Source of the DNA: JBDTRY01 sp039931435
GTDB lineage: Bacteria > Acidobacteriota > Thermoanaerobaculia > Gp7-AA8
NCBI GenBank assembly: GCA_039931435.1
Contig: JBDTRY010000001.1
Coordinates: 29,831-93,830 of the forward strand
Direction: 5' to 3'
DNA length: 64,000 bases
This document shows, piece after piece, positions 16,186-24,807 of the stretch. The position numbers and the translations under genes were made by a program. The notes below the pieces were generated by a model. That model saw only the letters and a program-made list of their open reading frames with translations, ran no database searches and had not been told where the DNA came from. Every line of letters begins with the position of its first letter. Within the stretch, counting starts at the first letter, position 1.

Positions 16186-18765
16186 TCAGCCGGCGATAGC
16201 AGCGGGCCGCCGTCGTCCCATCAGCCCGTCGAACTCGGGATCCTTGTCGATTTGCCACGAAGGATACCCCGCTTCTTTCGCTTTCCGGAGCCAGTCCAGC
16301 GCCGCTTCCCGCTTGCCGGCGATGGTGGAGACCACAGCTTCGGCGTAGAAGTTCGTGGGGTCGGCCGGACTGATGGCAATGGCGCGGTCCGCATGCCGAA
16401 CGGCGTCGTCCACCTGACCGATTTTGCTGAGGGACAGGGCCAGCACCGCGTGCGCCTGTGCATCATTGGGATTGACCTTCAAAGCATCGTTGGCAAGGGC
16501 CACCGCCTTTTCATACGTCGTCGCCGCTTTTGTTTTCAGGGCCGGAGTCCAGCGGTAGGCGTCGGCGAGATTCAGCCAGAGCAGGTAGTCTCTCGGCGAG
16601 AGTTGGACGGCCGTCTCCAGCGATTGCGCGGCAGCCCCAAAGCGACCGAGCAGGTAGAAGCAGAAGGCACGGTTGGAGAGGGCGTCGGCGTTCGCTTCGA
16701 TTCTGATGGAATGCGAATAGGCTTCCAGCGCATCCTCAACCTTTTCCCGCGACAGATAGACGTTCCCCAGCTGGAGGTAGCCCCGTGCGTTATCGGGAGT
16801 GAGACGGGTGACGGTCTCGAACATCTTCGTCGCTTCGTTGAGATTTCCCTGTTTGGCGTAGAACACACCCAGCCTGCTGTAGCCTCCCCAGAACCCGGGA
16901 CGGAGAGCGATGGCCCGTTCGTACATTTTCCGGGCCTCGTCGGAATCGCCGTGCGCTTCGTAGGCCTGGGCAAGGCCGATGGTGGCCTGGGGCGAATCCG
17001 GCGACTGCGACAGGGCCCGTCTGAATTCATCGATGGCCCGCTGAGTATTCCCCGTGGCCAGACTGAGCTCGCCACGCGTGGAGCTGACTTCGGAGTTTGC
17101 CGGGTCGAGTGCCGCAGCCCGGTCAGCCTCGCGCAGGGCCACCTGCGCAGCGGCAGGATCGTGGGAGAGGTTGTATCGATAGAGAAAAGCGCGGCCCAGG
17201 GCGGCATGAAGGAGCGCTGAACGTTCAGCCTGCGGCGACATGTTCTGCAGCAGGCGGATGGCTTCGTCGACCGAGTCGGCGCGCTCGTAGCGCTGCAACA
17301 GACCAATGGCGCTGAGATACCGCTGCTGATCGTCAGCATTCTCCAATCCGGTTGTCGGCTGGCGGACGGCGTTCTGCACATTGAGATCGAGAGCGTCCAC
17401 CACTCTGTCCGCCAGACGATCCTCGAGCGCGAAGATGTCTGTGTCCGGTCCCTGTACGGTGGCACCGGCGATACTCCCCCGCTCGGGGTGCACGAGCATG
17501 TAGGTGATGCGAATCTGCCCGTTCGAGCGCTGCACCGTGCCCCGCAGAATGAGATTCGCACCGAATTCTGTGGCGATCTTACCGAGGTCGGTCTCATCGC
17601 GAACGGACGATGTCACGGACGCGGGCATGACCTGAATGCCGGGAAGCCCGGCCAGGCGCGCGCTGACCGTCTCCGAGACGCCGTCGCTGAATAGCTGACC
17701 TCCGGGCTGGCCGCTCAAGTCCTTGAAGGGCAGCACCGCCAGATATTTTCTGTCCGGAATCTCCTGGGTCTGTGCCTCATGAATTCCCAGCCAGGCCAGC
17801 GCGGCCAGCGCGGCGGCGATGAGCACTCCGCCGAAGACGAGACGGGGAGTTTTCCCGGCCGGTACTCGCAAGCGAGTCGAGGCGGCGCGGGGCTGCGTCG
17901 GTGATGGAAGATGCTGCAAAGATTTCTGAAGATCGCGCGTCAGGTCGGATGTCGAACCATACCGGTCTTCAGAACGCTTGCCGAGCAGCCTCTCGATGAT
18001 CCAGCAGAGGGTCTCCGGAACCTGGCGGTTGATCTGCTGAATGTTCGGCGGATCTTCGCGCATAACCGCGGATAGCGTTTCGATGGTCGTGGCCCGTTGG
18101 AAGGGACGCAGTCCTGTGAGCATTTCGAAGAGAATCGTCCCCAGTGCGAACTGGTCGGTTCGAAAATCGACGGGATCTCCCACGGCCTGTTCCGGCGACA
18201 TGTACCCCACCGTTCCCAGGATCGTTCCCGGTTCGGTGATGCGTTTGGACAAGCGCGCCGTATCGTCGCCGTGCTCGGGACTCTCATCGAGCTTGGCCAG
18301 GCCGAAATCGAGGATCTTCACTGTCCCGGCGGCACCAACCATGAGGTTGTCCGGCTTCAGATCGCGGTGAACGATTCCGCGGGCGTGGGCCACGGCCAGT
18401 CCCTCGCTGACACAGATGGCAATCTCCAGTGCGCGCTTCACCGGCATCGGCGCTTCGTGGTCGATGATCTTGTGAAGGCTCTCCCCTTCCACGAGCTCCA
18501 TGACGATGAACGGTTGGCCGCTGGTGCGTCCCACGTCGTAGATGGTGACGATCGAGGGATGGGAGAGCATCGATGCGGAACGGGCTTCGCGCTCGAAGCG
18601 CTGATACAGTTCCGAATCTTCGGTGACCGTGGAGGGCAGGACCTTCAAGGCCACTTTGCGGCCGAGGTGCGTATCGCGGGCGCGATAGACCTCCCCCATT
18701 CCTCCGGAACCGATCAGGTCGAGGATCTCGTAAGGGCCGATGTGGGAGCCCGGTTCCATTGTCAT
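16186..18765 (-). CDS. Transmembrane Ser/Thr protein kinase with TPR repeats
   Basis: This 859-residue Hanks-type kinase has an N-lobe glycine loop 'IGSGGMGEVYRA', the 'VALKVLP' lysine, catalytic 'HRDLKPDN', 'DFGLAKL' and activation-segment 'GTVGYMSPEQ'. A juxtamembrane region and one transmembrane helix lie near residues 305-330. The outer or C-terminal part begins with a TolB-N/FlgO-like domain ('YLAVLPFKDLSGQPGGQLFSDGVSE') and ends with about eight TPR repeats, where the pattern 'A....P.n...a...lg' recurs. The architecture is typical of Acidobacteriota and related phyla and suggests a membrane signal receptor. Two lipoprotein genes follow directly. A TATAAT box sits about 15 nt upstream of the start. 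Confidence 0.92.
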   Translation of the reverse strand: MTMEPGSHIGPYEILDLIGSGGMGEVYRARDTHLGRKVALKVLPSTVTEDSELYQRFEREARSASMLSHPSIVTIYDVGRTSGQPFIVMELVEGESLHKIIDHEAPMPVKRALEIAICVSEGLAVAHARGIVHRDLKPDNLMVGAAGTVKILDFGLAKLDESPEHGDDTARLSKRITEPGTILGTVGYMSPEQAVGDPVDFRTDQFALGTILFEMLTGLRPFQRATTIETLSAVMREDPPNIQQINRQVPETLCWIIERLLGKRSEDRYGSTSDLTRDLQKSLQHLPSPTQPRAASTRLRVPAGKTPRLVFGGVLIAAALAALAWLGIHEAQTQEIPDRKYLAVLPFKDLSGQPGGQLFSDGVSETVSARLAGLPGIQVMPASVTSSVRDETDLGKIATEFGANLILRGTVQRSNGQIRITYMLVHPERGSIAGATVQGPDTDIFALEDRLADRVVDALDLNVQNAVRQPTTGLENADDQQRYLSAIGLLQRYERADSVDEAIRLLQNMSPQAERSALLHAALGRAFLYRYNLSHDPAAAQVALREADRAAALDPANSEVSSTRGELSLATGNTQRAIDEFRRALSQSPDSPQATIGLAQAYEAHGDSDEARKMYERAIALRPGFWGGYSRLGVFYAKQGNLNEATKMFETVTRLTPDNARGYLQLGNVYLSREKVEDALEAYSHSIRIEANADALSNRAFCFYLLGRFGAAAQSLETAVQLSPRDYLLWLNLADAYRWTPALKTKAATTYEKAVALANDALKVNPNDAQAHAVLALSLSKIGQVDDAVRHADRAIAISPADPTNFYAEAVVSTIAGKREAALDWLRKAKEAGYPSWQIDKDPEFDGLMGRRRPAAIAG

Positions 18766-18780
18766 GAACCTGTTACAGCG

Positions 18781-18786
18781 ATTATA
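18781..18786 (-). promoter_or_regulatory. Candidate -10 box for the kinase operon
   Basis: A perfect TATAAT on the minus strand lies 15 nt upstream of the kinase ATG at 18765. No good -35 is seen at 16-18 nt. The leader would be about 8-10 nt long. Confidence 0.4.
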
Positions 18787-18919
18787 GAGTGTCGCCCGCG
18801 ATCGGACGGCTGAAGGGTCGGAGCTTGCAGCACTGGATTCGAAGACCGCGCCGGTCAGCGCATCCGCCCCCTTTTCACGGGGCGGTGCCCGACCATCCTT
18901 CAGTTCGCAAAATAGCGAG

Positions 18920-20071
18920 CTACGTAATCATTTCCTGGTCGATACGAATGTTCCGGCGCTCCAGTTCCCGGACGAAGGCATTGGGTTCGATGGCTTGTTC
19001 CTGGGGAATCGCTCCCTTCCGGCGGGTCTCGCCGTTGGCCATCATCTGGGCCACGATCGAAGCGGGAAACGCCGTTGTGCGCATCATGGCGCTGACGTTG
19101 TTCTCTTCGTCGTACTCGTCGATGATCTGGTAGCGAAGTTCGCGGCGTCGTCCTTCCGTACCGGCCATGAAGGAGAGCCGGACCAGAACGACATCCGGTC
19201 CATCGGCGGGGAGATTGTCGACGAGGAGCTTCCCGAAGAGTCTGCGCGGGGCGATGGAGATCCCGTCGATCGCCACCGGCTCGCTGCGGCCCAGCCCGAG
19301 GTCGAGCATGGCCTTGAATCGCTCGCAGTGGCCGGGGTAACGAATGGTCTTGTAGTCGAGATTGCGGATGCGCGTGCCCAGGGATTGCGGCAGCGTCGAT
19401 GTTCCCCCGGAGGTTTGAAACGCTTCCATGCGGCCCCAGGGTTCAGGGAAATCGAGAGTCTCCAGTTCCGTCATCGATTCGACGGTGATCAGTTTCCCGT
19501 CGCGCACGACCCTGGCCGCCTCGACGTATTCGTTGATCAGCCCCTCCACGGAGAAGACAATCTGATAGTCGAGGGGCGGTTGCGGATCCTTCGGCAGACC
19601 GCCCACGCGGATGTGGAGGGAATCAGCTTCCGGGAACCGCTCCAGCCCGTGCATGGCCAGGACCGAAACCATGCCGGGGGCAAGACCGCAGTCAGGAATG
19701 ATGTTGATGCCAGCGGCACGCGCTTCCTCGTCCAGGGCCAGTTCGGCGGCCACGACATCGTTGTTTCCACCGAGATCGCAAAAATTGGTTCCGGCGCGGA
19801 TGGCCGTCCGGGCCAGATCGACATTGTGTTTGTAGACCACGCAACTGATCACGGCGTCGTGACCACGCATGAGATCTTCCACGGCGGCGGGATCGTTCAC
19901 GTCGATCTGACGAGCCTGGAGCGTTTCATGGCCGATCTCGCGGCAGACCTGCTCTGCGCGTTCCCCGTCGATATCTGCGATGGTCACCGAGTCCGTGTTC
20001 GAGTTGCAGGCGAGATCGAAAGCTGCGCCGAATCCCATGCGGCCGGCGCCGAGAACCAGAATCCTGGTCAT
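18920..20071 (-). CDS. Saccharopine dehydrogenase family protein (lysine dehydrogenase-like)
   Basis: This 383-residue NAD(P)-dependent oxidoreductase has an N-terminal Rossmann fold with 'ILVLGAGRMGFGAAFDLA', and 'VTIADID' ending in an acidic residue that favours NAD. It also has 'HDAVISCVVYKHNVDLARTA' and 'AGTNFCDLGGNNDVVAAELAL', which are typical of saccharopine reductase / lysine 6-dehydrogenase proteins. Middle motifs include 'IIPDCGLAPGMVSVLA'. The family acts on lysine-derived or related amino-acid intermediates; the substrate cannot be fixed from sequence. The start has AAAGGAG 5 nt upstream. A DinB-family gene lies 42 bases upstream on the same strand. Confidence 0.88.
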   Translation of the reverse strand: MTRILVLGAGRMGFGAAFDLACNSNTDSVTIADIDGERAEQVCREIGHETLQARQIDVNDPAAVEDLMRGHDAVISCVVYKHNVDLARTAIRAGTNFCDLGGNNDVVAAELALDEEARAAGINIIPDCGLAPGMVSVLAMHGLERFPEADSLHIRVGGLPKDPQPPLDYQIVFSVEGLINEYVEAARVVRDGKLITVESMTELETLDFPEPWGRMEAFQTSGGTSTLPQSLGTRIRNLDYKTIRYPGHCERFKAMLDLGLGRSEPVAIDGISIAPRRLFGKLLVDNLPADGPDVVLVRLSFMAGTEGRRRELRYQIIDEYDEENNVSAMMRTTAFPASIVAQMMANGETRRKGAIPQEQAIEPNAFVRELERRNIRIDQEMIT

Positions 20072-20113
20072 TGCACTCCTTTGAGATCGCCGGCAGGCAG
20101 ATTCGCCGCCGTC

Positions 20114-20599
20114 TTACTGCCCCGAGTCGTCGGCGCTGGGGCCGTAGATCGATGGAACGGTGGCGCCCATGGGACGCAAATAGGTAGAGAGTTGTCCGCG
20201 ATGGTGCACCTGATCGAACAGAATCATCCAGGCGTGCCGGAAGCCGGTCTCGCGCATCAGTTCCTGACCGCCGACGACGAAGGGGATCTCCCTCTCCCAG
20301 GATTCACGGCCCAGCGCCTTCAGCCGCGCCACGATCTGGTCATGTCCCTTATCCCATTCGGCCAGAATCTCGCTCATCGTGGCCGGAATGGGCATGTGGC
20401 CCCACTCGAACTTTCCGCTTTCCAGCGCGCGAGCCAGACCGGCCTCCTCGTTCACCAGCACCCAGGCCAGTTCGCCGGCCGATCTCGAATTGGGATGCGG
20501 ACGGTAGTCCATTTGATCTTCGGGGATTTTGGCCATGACCTTGCGGGTGATGGAGCCTTCGTCCTCGAAAAACTTGAGGAAGAGTTGCTGCTCGTCCAT
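20114..20599 (-). CDS. DinB/YfiT-like four-helix-bundle protein
   Basis: This 161-residue protein has the DinB superfamily layout, with metal-ligand histidines in a late helix ('HAWMILFDQVHHRGQLSTYLRPMG') and an early '...GELAWVLVNEEAGLARAL' helix. Members are metal-binding enzymes, some being thiol transferases (bacillithiol or mycothiol types). The 'HH.GQ' motif is intact, but the 'DH' position of the early helix is replaced by 'EE', so activity is uncertain. An AAAGGA ribosome-binding site precedes the ATG at 20599. It probably shares a transcript with the dehydrogenase gene just downstream. Confidence 0.82.
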   Translation of the reverse strand: MDEQQLFLKFFEDEGSITRKVMAKIPEDQMDYRPHPNSRSAGELAWVLVNEEAGLARALESGKFEWGHMPIPATMSEILAEWDKGHDQIVARLKALGRESWEREIPFVVGGQELMRETGFRHAWMILFDQVHHRGQLSTYLRPMGATVPSIYGPSADDSGQ

Positions 20600-20739
20600 T
20601 TAGAAGTCCTTTATTGATCTGGGAATCGCCCAGCCGAAAGCCAGTGATCCGCTCGAGAATCACGGAGAGATCGCTGTGATCCTGGACCTCACAATATGAA
20701 GATCCGGCTGGAAGATCAACCGCCCTGCCCGTTTCACGT

Positions 20740-22233
20740 TCAGGGCCCGGGCTTCTGGCGCGATTCTGCAACTGCCACCACCACCGGTCCCGCAGAGAGG
20801 ATGGGGTGCAGTGTAAATTGCACACTGAGGGCACGCTGTTCGTCGGAGCCCAGCTCTCCAATCCAGAAAAACCGGGCCCCGGCGGCGTCCGGCAACGAAG
20901 CGGCCTCACCGGCCAGTTCGGAAACGGGCTGGCCCGCTTCCCGCCAGCCTGGATGGCGCTGCTGCCGCGAGGGAAAGGTCAGCACTTCAGGGGACCATCG
21001 CCCATCGCGCTGGCTGATCACTTCGAGATATTCGAGGCCGGAAACGACGATCGTTGATCGCTCCGGCAGTCTGCGTCGGGCCGACTCAGCGATGAGCCGG
21101 TACGGGTGATCCGGGCGGGAACGGTGCTCGAGGACGCCGGTGTAGATCGAATAGCCACCCGTTGCCACAAAGACACCGACGAGCACAGAGCGCAGTAGCT
21201 GCGGAAGCTCACGAAGCGAGAAGGCAAGCCAGAGCATCAAAGGCACGGCCAGTACCGATTCGAATCGCAAAGGGTAGTACATCGTTTTGCCGGCCAGGGC
21301 GCCAATCGCTGCAATAAGCAAGGGAGTGAGAGTCATGACTCCGAAGAGGCGCGCTTTCATGCTTCGCATCGACCCGATCATCACTACGGCGGCAACGGCC
21401 AGGAGAGAAATCATCTGGATCCAGACCGCCGGCGGCGGCAGAAAGACGGCGGGAAACGGAGCAGCAAACCCGAGATGGCGCAACTCCGTAAGGACGAGGC
21501 CGGGGCCGGACTGTTCGGAGGCCATCCAGCGGATGGCATCATGGGGCTGCCGCGAGGCCAGCCAGAAAAAGGGACTGTAGGCCACCCCGACGAGAAGAGA
21601 CCCGGAAAATGCGTCCCGAATCATGCCTTCTCTGCGCACCAGAAGGGCAACGACGAACGGTACGGCAAGAAAGAGCACTCCGTAGTAGTGACAGCAGGCC
21701 GCCAGAAAAAAACAGGCGAACGATGTGACGAGCGAACCTCTGGATCCGGTTTCGGTCCAGCGATGCACTGCCAGGACGCCGAAGGCCACGAGCATTCCAC
21801 AAAGTGCATAGGCTCGTGCTTCGGTCGCAAAGTACACGCTGGCGGGAAAGAACGACAGGAGCACGGCGGCGATCCATCGCGACTCTTTCAGCCGTTTTGT
21901 GCTCAGAACGGCCAGCACTGAAAGGAACGAGAACAGAAGCGAGACGAGCCTGAGCGTCGGCACCTGGGCGATGCTTGAATCCGTTCCGCGAAGGAGGTGC
22001 ACCGGAAGCGCAACGATCCAGTAATAGAGCGGCGGACCCGAGTCCCCAAGCAGCGCGCGCACGATACCGCCCGGAGAGCGGCGCGCGATCCACACCGTGA
22101 ACAGCTCATCGAAAAATGGGGAACGGACGTAGCACAACATCAGGCGCAGCGTCAGGAACACCAGCAGGATGAGGACGGCGGCGGCGAGAAAGGCCGTCTT
22201 CTCCCGCCGCGAGCCGCTGACGGAAGTGGTCAC
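20740..22233 (-). CDS. GT39/PMT-type membrane glycosyltransferase
   Basis: This 497-residue polytopic protein has roughly 10-12 hydrophobic segments. The first loop has the GT-C fold signature 'FFDELFTVWIA' followed by 'GDSGPPLYYW', typical of dolichyl/undecaprenyl-phosphate-mannose protein mannosyltransferase-like and ArnT-like enzymes. These move a sugar from a lipid carrier to a periplasmic acceptor. The start is GTG at 22233, overlapping the stop of the upstream response regulator gene as GTGA. It is therefore likely co-translated as the last gene of the chemosensory operon, an unusual partner. Confidence 0.82.
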   Translation of the reverse strand: MTTSVSGSRREKTAFLAAAVLILLVFLTLRLMLCYVRSPFFDELFTVWIARRSPGGIVRALLGDSGPPLYYWIVALPVHLLRGTDSSIAQVPTLRLVSLLFSFLSVLAVLSTKRLKESRWIAAVLLSFFPASVYFATEARAYALCGMLVAFGVLAVHRWTETGSRGSLVTSFACFFLAACCHYYGVLFLAVPFVVALLVRREGMIRDAFSGSLLVGVAYSPFFWLASRQPHDAIRWMASEQSGPGLVLTELRHLGFAAPFPAVFLPPPAVWIQMISLLAVAAVVMIGSMRSMKARLFGVMTLTPLLIAAIGALAGKTMYYPLRFESVLAVPLMLWLAFSLRELPQLLRSVLVGVFVATGGYSIYTGVLEHRSRPDHPYRLIAESARRRLPERSTIVVSGLEYLEVISQRDGRWSPEVLTFPSRQQRHPGWREAGQPVSELAGEAASLPDAAGARFFWIGELGSDEQRALSVQFTLHPILSAGPVVVAVAESRQKPGP

Positions 22234-22604
22234 GTCTGAAGCAGGTCGGAGATCGTTCGCACCAGCTGAGAAGACTGGATGGGTTTGGTGAGGTAGGCAT
22301 TCGCTCCCAGGGCCATCCCCTTTTCACGATCTTCGTCGGCTCCTTCGGTGGTGATGATGATGATCGGTATCTTGCCGAACTTGTCGCTCTGGCGAACGAT
22401 GGAGACGAACTTCAGGCCATCCATCACCGGCATGTTGATGTCGGTGAGGATCAGATCGACCTTCGACTCCCCCAGCTTCTTCAGAGCATCCGCGCCGTCG
22501 ACCGCTTCGATGATCTTCGCGTTACGGAAGCGCTTCAGGGAGAACGAGATCAACTGCCGCATCGTCGGTGAATCTTCGACGATCAGAAAAACAGAATTGT
22601 CCAT
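22230..22604 (-). CDS. CheY-like single-domain response regulator
   Basis: This 124-residue receiver domain has the acid pocket 'IVEDSPTMRQ', the phosphoacceptor Asp55 in 'LILTDINMPVMDG', the switch Thr in 'IIIITTEGADEDREKGMALGA' and Lys in 'YLTKPIQ'. It probably receives phosphate from the CheA encoded in the same cluster. The 278-base gap upstream (22605-22882) has no recognisable gene and may hold an internal promoter. The gene's stop overlaps the GTG of the glycosyltransferase gene. Confidence 0.9.
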   Translation of the reverse strand: MDNSVFLIVEDSPTMRQLISFSLKRFRNAKIIEAVDGADALKKLGESKVDLILTDINMPVMDGLKFVSIVRQSDKFGKIPIIIITTEGADEDREKGMALGANAYLTKPIQSSQLVRTISDLLQT

Positions 22605-22882
22605 CGCTGACTACCCGCCCTTCGAAGATCGCGCCGCTGTCGTCACAGAATGCCGGAAGAAACCAGGAGCCGCCCGAACACCGGCAACGACCCGGCGGGA
22701 ATTCCACGACTTTGTGCACTCCCGGACGCTGAAGCGAGGGTTCGTACGGCTGCGCTTCCCTCGACCTTTCCGGAAGTGAATCGCCCCAGCCGAGCTCCGG
22801 GATGCCATCGAGAAAACCCCGCGTCCGGGACCTTCAATATCAAGGCCTCGAATGTAGCACAAGGACCGAGGGCCACAAAGTT

Positions 22883-23935
22883 TCATTCCTCGTGACAGAG
22901 ACGATTGATCGCCGCGGTAATTTCGTGGAGAGGCAGCACGTGCTGCACCGCTCCCGTTCCAATGGCACCTCGGGGCATTCCAAAGATGATGGCCGTTTCC
23001 GCGGATTCGGCAATCGTCTTTCCTCCTCTGCCGCGGACAGTGCGGATTGCTTCGGCACCGTCCGCACCCATTCCGGTGAGAATGATGGCCAGCACGCGCT
23101 CGGCGCAGGCCCGGCTGGCGCTCTCGAAAAGCCGGTCGACCGACGGAGCGTAAAGATCGCCCTCCGCCGGTTCGTATATATCGAGCATCAGCCCGGCGCC
23201 ATCCCTTCTGACCTCGGTCTGCATGCCACCGGGAGCGACGTAAACCGTTGCGGCACGGAGGCGTTCGCCATCCACACCTTCCTTGACCGTGTAGGAACTT
23301 ATCCGATCCACCCGTTCCGCAAACAAGCGTGTGAATACCGCGGGCATGTGCTGGGCTACGACGAACGGCACATTGATGCGAGGAGTACGCTGAAACAGCG
23401 TCTGCAATGCTGGAGGTCCTCCGGTCGAAGCTCCGATGACGACGACATCCACGAGGAGTTTTAGCCCGCTCTCGGCCTGAGGGGCGAGCGGTAGCCCGGA
23501 TGCCTGCATGCGCGCGGCAAGATTGTCGAGACGTACGTCGTGAGCCGCTCGAACCTTCGCCAGAAGATCCTCACGAACCTCCTCGAGTCGTGGAGAGATC
23601 GGTCCTCCCGGCTTGACGATAAATTCGGCTGCGCCCAGCTCCAGAGCCTTGAATACGGATTGCGCATCCGCTCTCGAGGACACGGCAATGACCGGCGTCG
23701 GTTGATTGGCCATGAGCCAGCGCAGGAATCCGAACCCGTCGATGCCTGGCATCTCGATGTCCAGAGTGATCACATCCGGTGTATGACGAAGGGTCTGCTT
23801 GATCCCCGATTCGCCATCGGCAGCGGTGGCCACGACCTTCACCTCGCCACTCGACTCCAGCAGTCTGGAGATCGTCACTCGGTTGAAGGCGGAGTCGTCA
23901 ATGACAATGGCGCGAATCATCCGGCGTTCGATCAT
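22883..23935 (-). CDS. cheB: Chemotaxis-type protein-glutamate methylesterase CheB
   Basis: This 350-residue protein has a receiver domain (residues 6-125; Asp59 in 'VITLDIEMPGIDG'), a linker, and a C-terminal methylesterase domain (about 160-345) with the catalytic triad motifs 'GASTGGP', 'VVAQHMP' and 'ILTGMGADG'. It demethylates or deamidates receptor glutamates when phosphorylated by CheA. The ATG at 23935 overlaps the cheR stop (ATGA), so the two are coupled. An alternative ATG exists at 23920. Confidence 0.95.
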   Translation of the reverse strand: MIERRMIRAIVIDDSAFNRVTISRLLESSGEVKVVATAADGESGIKQTLRHTPDVITLDIEMPGIDGFGFLRWLMANQPTPVIAVSSRADAQSVFKALELGAAEFIVKPGGPISPRLEEVREDLLAKVRAAHDVRLDNLAARMQASGLPLAPQAESGLKLLVDVVVIGASTGGPPALQTLFQRTPRINVPFVVAQHMPAVFTRLFAERVDRISSYTVKEGVDGERLRAATVYVAPGGMQTEVRRDGAGLMLDIYEPAEGDLYAPSVDRLFESASRACAERVLAIILTGMGADGAEAIRTVRGRGGKTIAESAETAIIFGMPRGAIGTGAVQHVLPLHEITAAINRLCHEE

Positions 23936-24786
23936 CCTTTCTGGTAAACCATATCGTGCTCAAGGTGACGAAGCCGGAACTGAGTGGAGAGGGTGATCAG
24001 GGACTCGGAATGACCGAGAAGCAAATAGCCGCCCTCGCCGAGCCGTTCGTGAAAGCTGGCAATGACACTGCGCTTGGAGGCATCATCGAAATAGATAATG
24101 ACGTTGCGACAGAAAATGATGTCCACCGTGCCCACCAGCGACACCCGTGGATGATCGTAAAGGTTGAGCCGCCCGAATGACACCCGTTTGCGGATGGCGT
24201 CGGAGATCTGCCAGGTGCCGTCCGGCTCTCTGACGAAATACTTCTCGCGCAACTCTGGGGTCGTAGCTCTGAACGAGTTCTCGCGATAGCGGCCCTTTCG
24301 CGCCCGAGCCAGAACCTGCTGGTTGATGTCGGAGGCAAAAATCTCGAAGGAACCACGCTCGTAGTGACCGTGCTCGGTCAGAAGCATGGCGATGGTGTAG
24401 GGCTCCTCACCCGAGGAGCAGCCGGCCGACCAGATTCGCACCTTGCGTCCCCGGGCTCTGGACAGCACTTCCGGAACAATCTCCAGGGCGAAGGCCGAGA
24501 GCTGCATCGATTCACGGAAGAAGTAGGTTTCGTTCGTGGTGATCTGGTCGAAGATCCGATCGAATTCTCCATCGGCTCGCGGGTCGTACTGGAGAAAGTA
24601 GTAGTACTTCTGGAGGGTGTCGAAGTTCAGCTCGCGAGCGCGGGGGGAGAGCCGCTTCTGAAGCAGGTACTTCGAAGAATCGGCGAAGTAAATTCCGCTG
24701 CGGGCGTAGATGGCGTCGCGAAGCTGCCGGAAAACGTCGTCCGGCAGGTCCAGCTGATGGTTCAGGGTGAAGTCGAAGGCGCCCAT
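23932..24786 (-). CDS. cheR: Chemoreceptor methyltransferase CheR
   Basis: This 284-residue protein has a CheR N-terminal helical domain ('FRQLRDAIYARSGIYF') and a SAM-binding methyltransferase domain with 'VRIWSAGCSSGEEPYTIAM', 'IFASDINQQVLARAR', 'FGRLNLYD' and 'IIFCRNVIIYFDD'. It methylates receptor glutamates, opposing CheB, which is encoded next and overlaps by four bases. No Shine-Dalgarno sequence is visible ahead of the ATG at 24786 (a pyrimidine-rich run instead), so its translation may depend on the HEAT gene 21 bases upstream. Confidence 0.95.
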   Translation of the reverse strand: MGAFDFTLNHQLDLPDDVFRQLRDAIYARSGIYFADSSKYLLQKRLSPRARELNFDTLQKYYYFLQYDPRADGEFDRIFDQITTNETYFFRESMQLSAFALEIVPEVLSRARGRKVRIWSAGCSSGEEPYTIAMLLTEHGHYERGSFEIFASDINQQVLARARKGRYRENSFRATTPELREKYFVREPDGTWQISDAIRKRVSFGRLNLYDHPRVSLVGTVDIIFCRNVIIYFDDASKRSVIASFHERLGEGGYLLLGHSESLITLSTQFRLRHLEHDMVYQKG

Positions 24787-24807
24787 GGGAGTGTGGGAAA
24801 AGGAGAG

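Noticed and set aside
18995..20617. 540-codon open frame on the + strand opposite the saccharopine dehydrogenase and DinB genes
   Set aside because: Antisense shadow spanning two recognised genes; no family features.
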